From: Cylicocyclus nassatus
Taxonomy: Eukaryota; Nematoda; Chromadorea; Rhabditida; Strongylidae
NCBI GenBank assembly: GCA_958299035.1
Contig: CATQJL010000316.1
Coordinates: forward strand, 13,548,347 to 13,612,346
Direction of reading: 5' to 3'
DNA length: 64,000 bases
The translations under genes were made by a program, and so were the position numbers. Shown piece by piece: positions 32,068 through 45,549 of this stretch (within the stretch, counting starts at the first letter, position 1; the number at the start of each line of letters is the position of its first letter). Below the pieces are notes generated by a model. It was not told the DNA's origin. It saw only the letters and a list, made by a program, of their open reading frames with translations, and made no database searches.

Positions 32068-32960
32068 GTTTCGGAAAGAGTTAGACAATTTTTAAAAATT
32101 CACGAATTATTTAAAAGAAGAAATTCGTAATTATTGTAGATGAACAGCAACGTCAACAAGAAAAACGTTTTTAAAATATTCTTGTTTTCCGCTTTAAGAG
32201 AATTTATAGTTTGCCTGGAATCTGTTGAAAAAGTGCTTGGTGAAGGGTGTGGGTAGTGATTTTTGGATGCTATGAGTTTTTAGGATAGAAAAATCCGTAA
32301 CTTCTGGAGATGAAACATCTTGTATGCTGCGATGGTCACCGTTGAAACCGTATCTCCTCCGCTTTCAGAAAATATTTACTTTGCCAGGAGTCATCAAAAA
32401 AGTGCCTGGGTGAAGGGTGTCCTAATGATTTCTGAAGATTTTCGAGTTTTTAACAAAAAAATGCACAACTTTTGTAGATGAACATCTTGTACGCCGTGAT
32501 GGTCGCCATTGAAACCGTCTCGTCTCCGCTTTTAAAAAATATAAACTTTGCCTGGGATTCATTGAAAAAAGTGCCGGGTGAAAGGTGGGTAAGATTTTTT
32601 TAATGGGAGTGCTCAAGTACAGGCTTTTTTACCATTGTAAAAAGACGTCTACTTGAGCACTCCCATTATAAAAATCTCATCCACCGTACAAGATGTTCAT
32701 CTACAAAATTTGTGCATTTTTTTAATGTTAAAAACTCGAAAATTTTTCAGAAATCACAAGGACACCCTTCACCCTGGCACTTTTTTTAATGGACTCCAGG
32801 CAAATATATATTTTCTAAAAGCGGAGGACGAGGCGGTTTTAATGGTGACCATCTCGGCGTACAAGATGTTCATCTACAAAATGTATTAATTTTATTGCGT
32901 TAAAAACTCGAAAATTCCCAAAAATCACTAGGCACACTCCTCACCGCACTTTCTTGAACG
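32068..32960. repeat. ~170-bp tandem repeat that switches orientation
   Basis: Units about 167-171 bp long start near 32068, 32234, 32401 and 32572. Each has a GTGCxxGGTGAAGGGTG block, GTAGATGAACATCTTGTA and CGTCTCxTCTCCGCTTTxA. From about 32645 the repeat continues in the opposite orientation (GTACAAGATGTTCATCTACAAAA at 32687 and 32860). The turn is a short palindrome, GGAGTGCTCAAGTA, at 32605-32668. Confidence 0.7.
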
Positions 32961-32973
32961 AATCTCATAAGGA

Positions 32974-33420
32974 AAGCTATCTAACTTAGCTCGACCTTTT
33001 AGCAAGGGACATATATAGTCTGAATCAGCTCCAAAGCTGATTCCAAATATGCTATTCCTAGCTGTCACGCACCATTTTGAAGCGAGTTTGGGCTGTTTTC
33101 TAGCAAAACTGGCATACTACTGAACATGGGAAGACTACCTGTAGATAAAAATTTGCAAGAAAAAGGCGCTGAAGTATCGGAATAGTACAAATCCAATTTT
33201 TCTCACTAAAAAAAGCTAAACGCAGGTATATCAGCACTCAAATGATGATCACGTGATGCCATTAAGTCGATGAGCATACCAATTTTGCGTAGGAAAAAGC
33301 CCATAACTCGCTTCGGAATGGTGCGTGGCAGCTAGGAATAGCATATTTGGAATCAGCGTTTGGAGCTGATTCAGACTATGTATGCCCCTTGCTAAAAGGT
33401 CGAGCTAAGTTAGGTAGCTT
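32974..33420. mobile_element. Foldback element inserted in the tandem repeat
   Basis: Arms of about 125 bp: AAGCTATCTAACTTAGCTCGACC at the left and its complement at the right, continuing through AGTCTGAATCAGCTCCAAA, ATATGCTATTCCTAGCTG and ACGCACCATTTTGAAGCGAG. Inverted-orientation repeat sequence resumes at about 33434-33600. No target duplication is obvious. Confidence 0.65.
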
Positions 33421-35799
33421 CCCGTCAGATATGCTTACGCTTTCTCAAAGCCGAGGACGATACGGCTCCAACGGTAACCATCTCGCCATAAAATATGTTC
33501 ATCTACAAAAGTTATGAATTTTTTATGTCAAAAACTCTAAAATGTCCAGAAGTCACTACTCACACCCGTCATCACTTATTTCAACAGACTCCTACATTCG
33601 TGTACATAAAACAATTCACGTACGAATTCCTCCTTTGCTTGAGCTTACCTCACTGTTGATTTTTATTCTCGGCTTTTGGTGAAGGGAGTCACCTTGGCTC
33701 AAGGGTGAAAAGGGGGTGAGAAAATTCTCACACTTTCACACCTATGGAAGAAACCTTAACCGTTTTGGATTTTTTATGTGGTAGAAGAAACCTTAATGAA
33801 TATTATAGAACTAAACGATAAGCAGACCGTAGTATTTTGCAACTGCTTGCACAACTTTACTCTCTTTGAACATGGTGAACTCAAATTTTGGCTATATGTA
33901 AATCCTCATTGTGTGCTACAAATGTTCATAAGTGGTCTATTTTTCGAAAACAAAATCAAAAAAATACAAGCATTCTTTTCAAAACTAGTAAATTTCGAGG
34001 GTTTATGAGGCCTTAAGCAAAAATGAAGCCTTTCGCGACCCAAATCATGCATAGATCCGAAACTGTATGTGATTTATTGTTTGACGTAGGCTCATTTGGC
34101 TCAGTACGAAAGGGATATAACTAATATCATTTCCGTTTGTTAAATTGAAGTCTTTTTCATTGTTTAAGGGAGACCCCATACCGTTAAACTACTAAAGTAA
34201 TCTTACAAAAAAGCCCTTACCACGCAAAATTAGCCTGTTATCCGTGATCGGGATGCCGAATAACCCCCCTACGCCAAGTTTCAGCCAAATACGTTGTGAT
34301 TCACAATTTTCCCTTTCTACCATATACCTACCGTAATCCTCTGTGCGACGTCAGAATTTGGCGGAAAAACAGCTGTGGCTAGCTTACATCATAAGCAATA
34401 TATTGGCAAAATTGGGTTTTATATTGAATAAGAGCAAGGTTTTTTAGTGAGTGGCAAAACTTATTATCCAACCTAATTCATCAAGCTTATACCTAAAGAA
34501 GAAAATAACTTAAAAAAAGCTTACGCTCATGAAAGAAAAAATGTGCAGAGATAGCCATAAAAAGGAGCATAAAAATAGGAAGTTGCGAGGTACTTGATTT
34601 TTATTACAAATTGAGTGAAACATTCTTAGCATAACCGGCTATAATAGCCCACTGACACAAAATACTTATACATGAAAATGGAAGTTTTCGAGCGGATAAT
34701 TTTCAATGAAAAGTTAAATGGTCGAGAAGTTTCTTTTAAGATCTGCAAATATGAGCGCAAAGCAATTGCGAAGTTTTCATTGTTTACAGGAACTATTGCC
34801 TCACAATGAATGTTTAAAAAAAATAATGGCAGTCAGAGCCAACTACGAGGGCGAGAAATAGGCGCCTATGAAAAGACTTCGTTTTTGCCATCAATAAATC
34901 GGCTTCGCTTTTGCCACTACCGATTTCTTACGATTTTCAACTTGGTCCCGCCAGCGCGTAAGTTGTTTCGCTTGGAGCGCGGTTTTTCCTTTCAAGAGAC
35001 CGCTATATAGCTATTTTGGATCTTAAGCGTCTCGGCAGAATGAACCTACCTCAAATTTTGACACAGATAGATAGGAGGTTCTCCAAGTGAACGAAAACAG
35101 CAACTTCACGCCGAAAATATGAACTCTGCAAGTCTGGAGGGCGGCCAAACCATTGCTCCCCTTCCTCCTTTCGCTCCCCTAACACCTTGTTTGGACGAGT
35201 ATGTTCTCCGCTAGAAAACGCGCCGACACTCGTTGCTTTGTAGAGCAGAATTGCTCTAGTGCTTTCTACCTCCTTACTCTGCGTCTTTGACAGCAGAGAA
35301 AAACTGCTCACTTGTCCGCGCCCGTCTCAAGGGAGGTTTCAAAAGACGGGATTTTTCCCATTTTTCGCGCTAAGGCGAGTTCATGTCGTGATTCAGAGGG
35401 GCCAAAATAGCCCCAAATTTGCCACCCCAAAGTTGAAAATCTGTCAGGCCGCTGCCTTTAACAAAGAGGAAAAGAAGTATATACTAAACTTCAGGTGTAA
35501 AACATTTGTGTTGAATTTATGAAAGCTTATGTGAAATGGAGATTTTGCCTACCTCGGTAAGCATCAGGATCATAGATGCGATACGGGGAGGCAGGGTCCT
35601 TTCCAGGTGAAGGGGGCTTGGCTATGTCCGATCTAGAAAAGTGAAGGGGGTACCTGAGTCTTAAAATGAATGCTGACGCACGCTTGCATACCAAACGGTA
35701 GCAGGATTGAAAAGAAGGAAAATAAGTGGTATAGAGGTGTAAAATAAAGATTTTCTCGATGCTTGGACCTTCGAAAACCATCTAACAGAGACTTTTTTT
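33421..35799. other. Repeat remnant, then no gene seen
   Basis: 33434-33600 is a further inverted unit of the ~170-bp repeat. The rest has scattered open frames (for example 76 codons at 33778 on the plus strand) with no domain, splice pattern or RNA signature. Confidence 0.35.
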
Positions 35800-36069
35800 G
35801 ACTTGGAAAAGCTTTGTGTTTTATCAGTCAACACTACCATTCGAAAACTTGAGACATATAGAATCAACCTAAACCGTCTTTTTTTCCAGGTCTCCTATAA
35901 ATACACATATAAGAAATCATTTCTAGCTTCAGTATCAGCTAATTTTATGCTCACTTTGCGCCCCATTTCTGAGAGAAAGAGGAGAGCTAGAAAGAAAGGG
36001 ACGGTCTACGTTCACTGGCAAGGTCTTGCTCTGGGCTACTGTCAAAAAATCAGGCACCTTCATTGATTC

Positions 36070-36985
36070 TTTACGCAGAGATTTCTTGACAAAAACACAC
36101 ATGTTTTTAGCTAAAATGCCATGTATCTCTGAGTAAAGGGGAGCTAGAGGAAAAGAGACGGTCTCGGTCGAATTTTTGCTTCGTGAGCTTTCCAATGGTA
36201 TATAGGCTGTTGGGTGAAAAAACTCGTGGTTTTTCAAAACTGAGGTGGAGATATTCAATACTAACTTGCACACCCTGCTTCGGCTTTCTAGGGGTAGCCG
36301 GAGTAAGACTTATTTGGATTGGGAAAGTTTTATGCACCAAAACTTCGTATACCATTCGATAGCTAAGAACACGAGAAATCGACGAAGACCGTCTCTTTTT
36401 TCTAGCTTCTCTGTAAAGCGAGATACGAGCAATTTTACTCAGCTAAATATCAGCCAATTCTGGGTATTTAGTTTTTCAGACCAAGAAGGTTTTTTTTGAA
36501 GTTTATATATGATTCAAAAGTTTAAGGAACGAGTAATTTGAATGTCCTTTTATTTGTAATTTGTCTCTCTAGTGAAAGGAGATATGGTACGATTCTTGTT
36601 AGTAAACATGCATCCATCACTGGCTAGTCCAGATTTTCTATTCTTGCTCAACTCTTTCTGTGACAGTGTGTACTGTACTCATTGATACAATGTTAATTAT
36701 TCAAAGAATAAGGCATCTTCTTAATTTTTGATTATGTTTCGTTATCAACGCCACTTTGAGTGCGCTAAAGGTCTCAAGCATGCGTTTTTTCAACAAAACG
36801 CTGTTGCTTCGACTCTTGCAGTCGTGATGTCTGAGGAAAAGAGCAGCGCGTTTCCTTTCCGAACAAAAAGTGCCGTTGTAACAGCTGTGTGATTACGCCG
36901 TTATGCCTTAATTCTAGTCTCAACTCCAGGTGAAAGGGGTCAACGAGATGCCGGCCCTAAAGTGAAGGGGTCAGAGGAATTTCTC
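36070..36985. repeat. Dispersed repeat, copy B (uninterrupted)
   Basis: Matches the two halves of copy A at 5660-6137 and 8222-8640. The junction TTTTATTTGTAATTTGTCTCTCTAGTG at about 36548-36573 is the site occupied by a Helitron-like element in copy A. The family is unrecognised. Related blocks such as GACGGTCTACG also appear just upstream at 35930-36030. Confidence 0.6.
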
Positions 36986-39900
36986 CACCTATCGCATCTA
37001 CGATTAGGATGGGCAGTTGTCCACCTAATCTGGAAAGAAGTTGGACACGCTCTCTATTCACATAAGTTTTTTAATTTGTCATACTACACATAGAACAAGT
37101 TTTGTGCATCGTCATTTGTTCGTTGCAAACAAAATCTCCCCATTGTTTGATATTCGATAAAACTTCTCACTTAGCCCCTACAGGCCCGTCTCCATTTGCG
37201 TACCTCTATGCTACACTGTCACCTGTGCATTGCAGACGAGCCCTATTATCACACCTTCACTTGCCAGCTATGAGAAACTTTGAAAAAAACCCTAAGTATC
37301 CTCATTCAAATGCCCAATTTATGGGAGAAAGCCCAGATTAGTTTGCTATGTCAACTACCTACCTTTTCCAAGGCTTGTCTTCAGTCTCTGCAAAAATAAT
37401 ATTTACTTTGCATATTTTTCATCCAAAAGAGTTCCAGCTTGTCATTCGCCCAACCCCTGCCGGGCGTTTTGGCAATCTTTGAGCTGCAAAATTTTCTCGA
37501 CACACTTACAAGAACATTGTGCATGCTGTATTCCAAAAGTTCGTTGATTGCAATAGCTTCTACGGCACACAATGTCGTCACCGATCTCCAGTAATACATG
37601 AACTGTGCTTTGTATTGTGAATTTATTTATAAATTATTGAAGTTGTGCTTTTTCTGAAGAATATGCTATTAGTACAAGTTAGGCTTGTTCCAAAACCGTT
37701 CCCATGCGTTTCTGTTCTAGAAATGTTTCTGCCATTAACTCGCAACATAGTCAAAAGTCAAGCGTTTTATCAAGCTTGCAATCGCGCCAAACCTTTTAAT
37801 ATTGTTATGAGAACGGCACGAACGTTCTCTTATCTAAATAAGATTACTTAGCATATAAAAGTAAAACAAGATGATTCACAAGTAATGCTTGCTATATCGC
37901 CTCTAGTTGAAAGTGCCTTGAGATGTCCCCGCGTCTCCAGTGCCGCAACATCACCTATAAGTATTGTATATCTTTTACATAATAAATTCGTTTGTACGTC
38001 TACGTCTCCAGCTACAGAAGAAGACTCACGTGGCATCAGATGTCAAGTTATTTAAGACACACAATTGTACACACACAGAAAGAAAACTTATGTGAGAAGT
38101 TGTGGTTGCCAAAACGAAGTTTAGAGAAAGATTCTGTTACAGCCTAATGCAGAGTGTAGCAATTGGTGCCCAGATAGCCAACAGCCACCGAAGTTAACGT
38201 CAAAGCTGCTGCAGAAGTAACAGAATTCATGTTAATCTCTGGAACCTCCCGCGGAAAGGTTAAGAACTTCTCACATAAAACTCACGTTTCATTTTGCTGG
38301 AGTGCGTAAACAGCCTTAATTTCCACAATACGTAATGCAAGTATACCAGATTAGGGGCAGGAAATTTCCGTAGGATCACAGTCATGGATTTAATTACTTA
38401 TCTATTTGCAAGAGGCTGCGAACCTGAAGTGGTAGACAGCAAAAGATGCAAACCATTTAGATGCTTGAAGCTTATTCCATATCTGTCCTCCGTGCTGCAA
38501 AACTGCAAAAGAAAAGAGCTATGAGTGTTTTTCCAAATCAGCCTCAAGCGCTTTGTATAAAAAAATTTTCCACCTTACCATATGGTGTGGCATAGTGGTA
38601 AGTGTCGTTTGACGTCGTAGATTTAACTCCGCTATGAGTCTTTTTCGCTGTAAGTGCCTTTTCGAGAACAAACTGACCAAGCCTCAAAAATGATGCTGCC
38701 AACGAATGGCATACTTTCGCTCCATATATCCACAAATGGCATCTCCGGAGAAAGTTGCTGGTTTTGCTGGTCTTTGAAAAGGTAACCACCGGATTATACG
38801 AGCACTTTTCTTTTCACGCAAAACTTGAAAAAAGAAGAGCACGTTTTAATGCGACCTACTTAGAAATGTGAAGCGGCATCAGAGTTCAACATACATACCT
38901 ATATTACGTGCATTCAAATTTTGGTGGCTTGCTGGTCTTTGAAAAGGTAACCACCGGATTATAAGAGCACTTTTGATAGTCTGATGACTGCAAACATGTT
39001 TTCTACACAGTTGGCGTTTGCTGCCCGTTGGAACTGTAACATGCGCACACCATCTTGAGTAAAACAGAAGCTTATCGGCACTTCGCAGCAATCTTGCGCG
39101 AAACTTCCTGACCAAGGCATGAGCTGCGAAAAAAATTTTGATGTAGGCGACACCAAAGATGATTCATTTCGGAATGCTGATGTGACGAGAGCTCGCCAGC
39201 CACATTTATAAGCTATGCGTTCGAAAACAAAGGAATTTTTGAAAGTTCAAATTGTGGATTGTTGTTCTTTTTAGAGAGCGCAAATTATAAACGTCTAGGG
39301 AAAGAAAACGATGTCGTTTCACTGTTTGCCTGATGAGGGAATCGCGATATCGTTCTCCATAAAGATTTTTTTATCAATTCACCGCATTTTTTGGAAAAAT
39401 CGTCATGAAAACGAAGGTTTTCAAAAGATGAGATGTGTACTATAATTCGCAATGTTATATGATTTTTGAATTGAAGAATACGATGTGAGCTTCGCAGAAG
39501 AACTGAAAGAGGTTTGGCAAAATTGGAATTATATTTTTCTACGACAATAACATTTGTTTTTTTTTCATTTTCGAGGCTTGATCTCAAAATTCTCGATAAG
39601 AAATACAGCAAAAAGAAGTGGCTCAGAGCGAAGTAAACATGATAAAGGACACTTCCACTATGTTACACGATATGATGAGGTTCGAAAGGCTGCACATGCA
39701 AAGCACTTATAAGCTCGCAAAAACGCTCACTTCTCTTAGAAAAGTTCTGCAGCTACGAAGACAGACGTGGATTCAGCGTTCCAAGCTTTCAAAGGGTTTG
39801 CATCTCTTGCTGTCTACCCCTTGAGTTTGCGGCCCGTCTTAAGTAGGTAAGTGGTTAAATCTCATGACCGCGAACTTTCGGATCCTGCCTACTTGTTATA

Positions 39901-41389
39901 CTTGCATAACGTATTGCGGAAATTGCGCTGCTGAGGCTGTTCACGCACTTCAGCGAAACGAAATGTGAGGTTAATGTGAGAAGCTCTCAACCTCTCGGCG
40001 GGAGGTCCTAAAGACAGACATGGATACTCTTTGTTTTTTAGCGGCTGACGTTAGCTGGGAGGGCTGTTGTTTGCCTGGACACCACTTTCTACACTCTGTA
40101 TCGTGTTATGATAGATTTAATGCAGGTTTATCGAAATTTCGAAAGTCACTGAAACTTTTTTATATAAACGTTTTTCTGTTGCCTTAGAAGCTGTTGCAAC
40201 CAACAAAACTTTGGCAATCCAGCATGCACCGCGTTCATCTAGCTATGATAGAAATTTTTGCAGCCCAAAAATTGTCATTAATTTTTGCCAAACATTCATT
40301 TTGAAAAACCTTTACTTAAATAGAATTGTAACTAAAAAACAAAAACCTCAGTCATTGTGCAAAAATAGTCGGCTGTCAGTAGCGATTAGCTCAGATTATG
40401 CAAAAATCTTCCAAAATTCCTTTAAATGAACAATTCATAGTACTCGTCTTTAATTTCTTGATTAAGGGAGAAAATTCCTTTTTGCATTTTTTCACTTAAT
40501 GGCAGAAGAATCTCGCTCCAAAAAAAAATACTTTTCCCATTTCTAATATTAAGTGGCGGCGGTTATTTCCGCAATTTCCAGGTGCAGAAGTCGTCAGAGG
40601 TTACAAGCACATCTACTCTTGTTGGTGGTCTTCACCAAGAACGTTCTTCCTTCTCAAGTAATCTATTTGAGGCGTCTTCAGCCGGCAGCCGCACTTAGCA
40701 GACTTTAGCCGCGTTGGCTACTTTACATCATCTTCCCCATCAAAGAAACCAAGGTTTTTTTTGAACTTCGTATAAGGGGATCTGACGCGCTAATAGTGAC
40801 TGTTACGCCGCCTACGCAGATATCCGGTAAGCTACGTAAGATTAATATAAGGAATCAGAGTCATGATCTTGCCTGCAATTCAATTAGGAGAGAGAAAATG
40901 TTTGGCACTTTAGCAAGAATATCATAGTAATTCAACGCGGTAGCTTTTTCACGTTACGGCGGGGTGGACCAAAATTCAAATTTGCTGAAAACCTGGCACG
41001 ATGGGAACGACTTAGCTGTCGAGCATTATATTAGTGATCATCATGCTTAGAATAAACAAAGTTTAGAACAAGTTTAGGTTTTTAAACCATTTAGCGTTTG
41101 CTAGTGGTTAGTCGTGCCCAGGAATGACACTGCTGCGCAATGATATTTATGTTCAGCGTGCCAAATAACCTCTACAAAGTTTCCCATGATTTTGTGATGT
41201 TGAAAGCTGATCATAACCTTTCGTAGCGTCACCATATAGCGTTACTTTGCGAGATAAATGTGTTATCTAATATGAGCATAGATAATACCCTTTAGACGAA
41301 GTTCCAACGAAATGATTTTTTACAATTCAGGACCACTTATGGGCGCGAAAAAAACCAGCGGCGACTTACGGCGGCTGACGGCGCAATAT
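36986..41389. other. Longest quiet stretch; no gene supported
   Basis: About 4.4 kb without a recognisable gene. Two details can be supported. A segment with GCTGGTCTTTGAAAAGGTAACCACCGGATTATA is duplicated (about 38765 and 38930). A tRNA-like box pair lies at 38584-38640. A 68-codon plus-strand frame at 39618-39824 starts with ATG and looks helical and charged, but I do not recognise it. Confidence 0.4.
38584..38640 (+). ncRNA. Degenerate tRNA-like sequence
   Basis: GTGGCATAGTGGTAAGTG matches the A-box consensus well. About 30 bases on, GATTTAACTCC is a weak B box. There is no credible acceptor stem, so at best it is a tRNA-derived fragment. Confidence 0.2.
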
Positions 41390-41775
41390 GAATCTACTTC
41401 AGGTGTTGTTGATTCTAACTGTGTTCTGTTCTTCTCTTGATGCGACCGGCCCATCCGTACTTCGCTTTCGCAGCGTTTCCATTTGGTCACAAATAAGGAA
41501 CATTCTCATATTCCTACTGCGTGGTACCAATAAAATGTTGCTTTTGTCCTGTGATCTTCAAAAGATTGCGCTCAAGCGCTCTACGGCTGGTCTTTAGATT
41601 TTTAATGTGGCTGCAGTGTCGCCCCGATCTTATCTGCATAATAGAGCGCCTGGAAAACAGTTGAATCCAACAGGTCGGCACACTCCGGATGCGTAAGTCA
41701 ATAACACTCCCTTTTAAGGCTTGAAGAAGGCCCAGGAATCTCTTGTTCTCGCGTCGGCTCTCCTCAAGTGATTTG
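41390..41775 (-). mobile_element. RTE-type LINE fragment, 3' part
   Basis: The DNA parallels 53270-53590 of the large RTE remnant: GACCGGCCCATCC, CGCTTTCGCAGCGT, AAGATTGCGCTCAAGCGCTCTACGG, the GTGGCTGCAGTGTCG block and GAAGGCCCAGG. It is therefore the C-terminal coding part of a second, more decayed minus-strand copy. It is cut by the TA-type element that starts at 41786. Confidence 0.6.
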
Positions 41776-41785
41776 CCATTTTATA

Positions 41786-42707
41786 TTAGGTTGGCTCGAA
41801 AGTTCTGGGACATTTTCGAACTAAATCTGCTATTTTTCGAAACCTAATGCACATACATTAGATAGAGATACCATTCGATAGAGCAAAGCAAGCTCTACAA
41901 GATGGTACGTAGAAGTTCGCGCCAGCTTCGACCCACCGTAGGTTGAATCAAATTTGAGTCGTACTGAAATTCAAAAATTCGCGAAAAATTCATATCTTTC
42001 TTTAAACAAATCCTACGGATCTCCAACTTGCTCACAAAAATTACACACCACATCAGATACTCATATGCACCGTTTCTGTATTTCTCACTCATCTGGAAAT
42101 TGAGAAAACGAAAATCTTCATGCCTATGTAAAAAAGCTGTGCTGTTTCCACCCATGTAATTGGATAGTACAAGCCCTTAGAAGTATAATCATAAATCTTC
42201 AGCATCCCGCAAGCCCTAGTTGTCGAAAAATATTGATTTTAGCATGGAACGCCCGAGTGAGGAGGGCTCAATTCGGTCATTTTCGGGAACTAGGGCTTGT
42301 AGGAAGCTGAAAAATTACGGTTATACTTTCCAAGGCTAGTACTATTCAATTACATGGGTGGAAACGGCAAAGCTTCGTTTCTACATAAGCATGCCATATG
42401 AGGAAAAAATACAGAAACGGTGCATATGAGTATCTGATGTGGTGTGCATTTTTTGTGAGCAAGTCGGAGATCCGTAGGATTTGTTTAAAGAAAGATATGA
42501 ATTTTTCGCGATTTTTTGAATTTCAGTACGACTCAGATTTTGGGTGCAACCCCACTGTGGGTCGAAGCTGGCGAGAACTTCTGTATACCATCTTGTAGAG
42601 CTTGCTTTGCTCTACCGAATGGTACCTCGATCTGATGCGCATGCGTTAGGTTTCGAGAGATAGCAGATCTAGTTCGAAAATATCCCAGAACTTTCGAGCC
42701 AACCTAA
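41786..42707. mobile_element. Mariner-like inverted-repeat element, TTAGGTTGGCTCGAAAGTTCTGGGA ends
   Basis: 922 bp flanked by TA on both sides. The arms are very similar: GAGATACCATTCGATAGAGC at 41864-41883 against 42595-42628 inverted, GGAGATCCGTAGGATTTG, CATATGAGTATCTGATGTGGTGTG, and CATGGGTGGAAAC at the centre. Frames in both arms read 'YEYLMWC' because the arms are copies. It is the best-preserved palindrome of this group. Confidence 0.85.
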
Positions 42708-42759
42708 TACAACGTCCAAGGTACATGTAGAAAAATCTTCGTAATGTGGAAAATTATTT

Positions 42760-43060
42760 TATACAGCATCGCAAAGAGCGTTCTTGAATAGCTGAGTCTT
42801 CCTCCAACATATTCGCCATCCAATCATCTTTCCTACCCGTTTTACTTCCCTCGTGTTTGCTTCAAATGCTCGAAAAAAGAACGATGTTGCTAAAGAAGCC
42901 AAAGCTCGGGAAAACTCTCCAAAAAATGAATCGGTACCCTTCCCTCGTTCCAATCCAGTGTCTTCATCATTGCTGCAAGACGCTGAACAGTTTCTGCTAA
43001 ATGTGTTACCCCGTCAACCCTTTTCTCAGATGAAATGGTCAGAATAGGATAAAATATCTG
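42760..43060 (-). mobile_element. RTE-type LINE fragment, end of RT domain
   Basis: A minus-strand frame reads VGKMIGWRICWRKTQLF and FKNALCDA, paralleling the '(G)LRINRKKTQFM.KALC.DA' segment of the large RTE remnant (about 53700). It lies just beyond the TA element that follows the fragment at 41390-41775, and is presumably part of the same shattered copy. Confidence 0.5.
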
Positions 43061-44430
43061 CTTTGTTGTAATACAGCCCTCATAGAAGTCAGGTCCTGGC
43101 ACGTCTTGGCTCTAAACTTCTAAAACGAAGCTCTCATGATATCGCATAATTCCGAAGTATCTCCGATTACGAAACAGGATAAAGGCCCAAAAATTACGAC
43201 AAATTTATGGTACACAATGACATTTCAACAAAAAGCTCAACGAACGCTTCAGCTTAAAATTACATTTTAAGCCCTGGGCATACCCTCTCGTGGTGTAAGT
43301 CGCCACGCGATTTGACCATTTGCCAGATCCTTGTGTCCCAACACACGCAGCCCACAAACGTTTGGTGAATTAAACTTTTGTAAGTCGAATAACTGTGCTA
43401 TTTTCCGTGTACACTACTTAAGTTTGCGACGACTTATAAGCAACTGGAACATTGCCAGGTCGCATTGCAACTGAAATTACGTTTTCGATCAATGTAGGGT
43501 GCGTCCACCTGGCCAAGGATGCCGGTACTTTATGTTTTCATGCGTTTCTCTCCTACGCGCTCTCTACCGTCCTTTTTTACCTCTCTAATATTTGCTTTAA
43601 TGCCCCTTTCCTCAAGTAACGCTTTCTTGTCAGCGCTTTCCTAAAGTCAAGTGGCGCAAAATGCTTTTGCGCGGCGTTTCCTGTTATACAAAAGGGTGCT
43701 TCTCTCCATGCAAGGAAGGGTACAGGATTATAGATCGATTTCTCGTATTTCCAGCAGAACTATTTTTAGTCTCGCTCTTCCACATAATTCCGTCAACCTG
43801 CGGGCCACGTAGTGGCATGATAACAATCTCGATCAATGATTCTGGAATCAAATCGCAGGCGAAACGTCGGCGCAATCATTCGCATCCTACATGTCTAGTA
43901 TGCTTTCGTTTTGATGTTCAATTTTCATCACCCGACGTTGTTGATGAAAAATTCAGCAAAGTACTCGTTTTCAAGCGAGCCAACCTATTGGTACCAACCC
44001 ATCGCGAAGAAGCAAAGTAGGAGATAACATAGAAAAAAGGTCATCGCTCTAGCCTTTCAAGATATAGGATGGAAATCAACTCATCAGCAAAAAGGCGACA
44101 AACAAAATGTTTTTTTTTCACGCAACACAAGTTTTAGAGAGTCCATTCTAGAAAAAAAAATCGAAAATGCTTATGAGATTTTCAAAGGAAGATGCACACA
44201 ATGACCAGTAAAAAGAAAGATTCCACCTTTTTGTTGCAAAAATTGCGCACAAGCCTATCGTACGATTTGCCTTTAAAAAAACTGGTAAAAAACGCTGCCT
44301 GAAACAAAAACAATATTAAAAAGCAAGAGAGAAATGAAAAAAGCGACAAGGAAGAACGCAGAAAGAAGAAAAGACACGAAATGGGAGGGGGGGGGGGGAG
44401 ACGAAACTGCAAAGTTTTGGCTTTCCTGAC
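43061..44430. other. No gene seen
   Basis: Mixed sequence with a G run at 44386-44398. A 119-codon plus-strand frame at 43661-44020 has a basic C-terminal half but no recognised domain or splice sites. Given the LINE pieces on both sides, it may be LINE-derived. Confidence 0.3.
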
Positions 44431-44655
44431 CAGGTGTCCGCATTGATCGGAAATCGCGTCGGGACCAGTGGCAACGTTCTGTCTGCGCAGCTTCAACGTT
44501 GCGCCGGTATTCTAGCGAGAGTCTTGGCAAGAACAGGATTTCTGCATCTTCACCCGCAAAATCAGTTGCATCGCAAAGAGCGTTGGCTAGAAGTCTTACC
44601 TTACGCCATAAAATCTCTGAAGACTGGCTAGTGGATTGGAGCGCAATATACATAT
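44431..44655 (-). mobile_element. RTE-type LINE fragment
   Basis: A minus-strand frame reads LLANALCDATDFAGEDAEI followed by LSLEYRRNVEAAQTE, resembling the region after the RT domain of RTE elements. It overlaps in content with 42760-43060 (both have ALCDA), so the two are pieces of different copies or of a duplication. The TA-type array begins 6 bp later. Confidence 0.45.
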
Positions 44656-44660
44656 ATATA

Positions 44661-45536
44661 TTAGGTTGTCCCGAAAGTTTTGTCTGATTTTTTCATCGCT
44701 CACTAAAGTCCGAAGAACACCAATTCATGGACGGCCTAGGTATCATTTTATTCAGATTTTTCTACTCTTTCTTAGTGTTATATTTGCTTTCTGATCTACC
44801 CTGTCTTTGCGATATTATCGCCATGGCTTTTTAAGAAGTTCACCACTAACGCCAAATATTTCCTGAATTTTAAGAATTTTTATTCTGCTGTTTTCGAAAA
44901 GCTCTAGTAAGTGTTACGTAGAGCAAACCTTTGGCTACATTGTGTTTACTTTAGTTTACATGGATCACGTTTATCAAACCGTTATAATTATTTATGTAAG
45001 AAAAACCGCGGTTTTTTGATTACGTCTACCACGTAAAGTTACCGAAAGTTATAAAAAGCTAATTTTTCAAAGCAAATTAAACTTGGTTATGTTGCGTAGT
45101 TGTTGTTTATTAGCAATCAAGTTCCAATTCGCAAAAATTTCAAGAGCTTTCATGTTTTTGCTGCAGTTGCGTGTTTCATGACTTTGCCAAAAATTGAGAC
45201 CTCCGAAGAAATAATTTTTTAAAGCTAAAGACAGCATTTTAGGAGAGTGTAAAAATACCGCCTTGTAGTCCGAGAATTGTTCTATTTGTGCCATACTTAT
45301 CCACCTCCGGAACAATGGAATGAAATTTTCAAAAATTAGCCCAACTTTGAGCAGATAAATATGACGGGTGAAGAATTGTAACAAATATCAAAAGAAGCAT
45401 AAAGAGTTATTGCTAGGAAATGTAACCGTAAGAAAGAGAAGAAAAAGCTGCATCAAATGCATGTTGAAACTCACTCAGATCTTCATTGTGCATAGTTTTA
45501 TAGTGAAAAAACCGACAAAACTTTCGGACAACCTTA
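44661..45536. mobile_element. TA array element 1, TTAGGTTGTCCCGAAAGTTTTG ends
   Basis: 876 bp between TATA sequences. The left end TTAGGTTGTCCCGAAAGTTTTGTC and the right end (complement of TAAGGTTGTCCGAAAGTTTTGTC) are inverted. The AGAAAGAG and GCATAAAG regions are weakly mirrored. No transposase. Confidence 0.75.
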
Positions 45537-45549
45537 TATATATATTATA

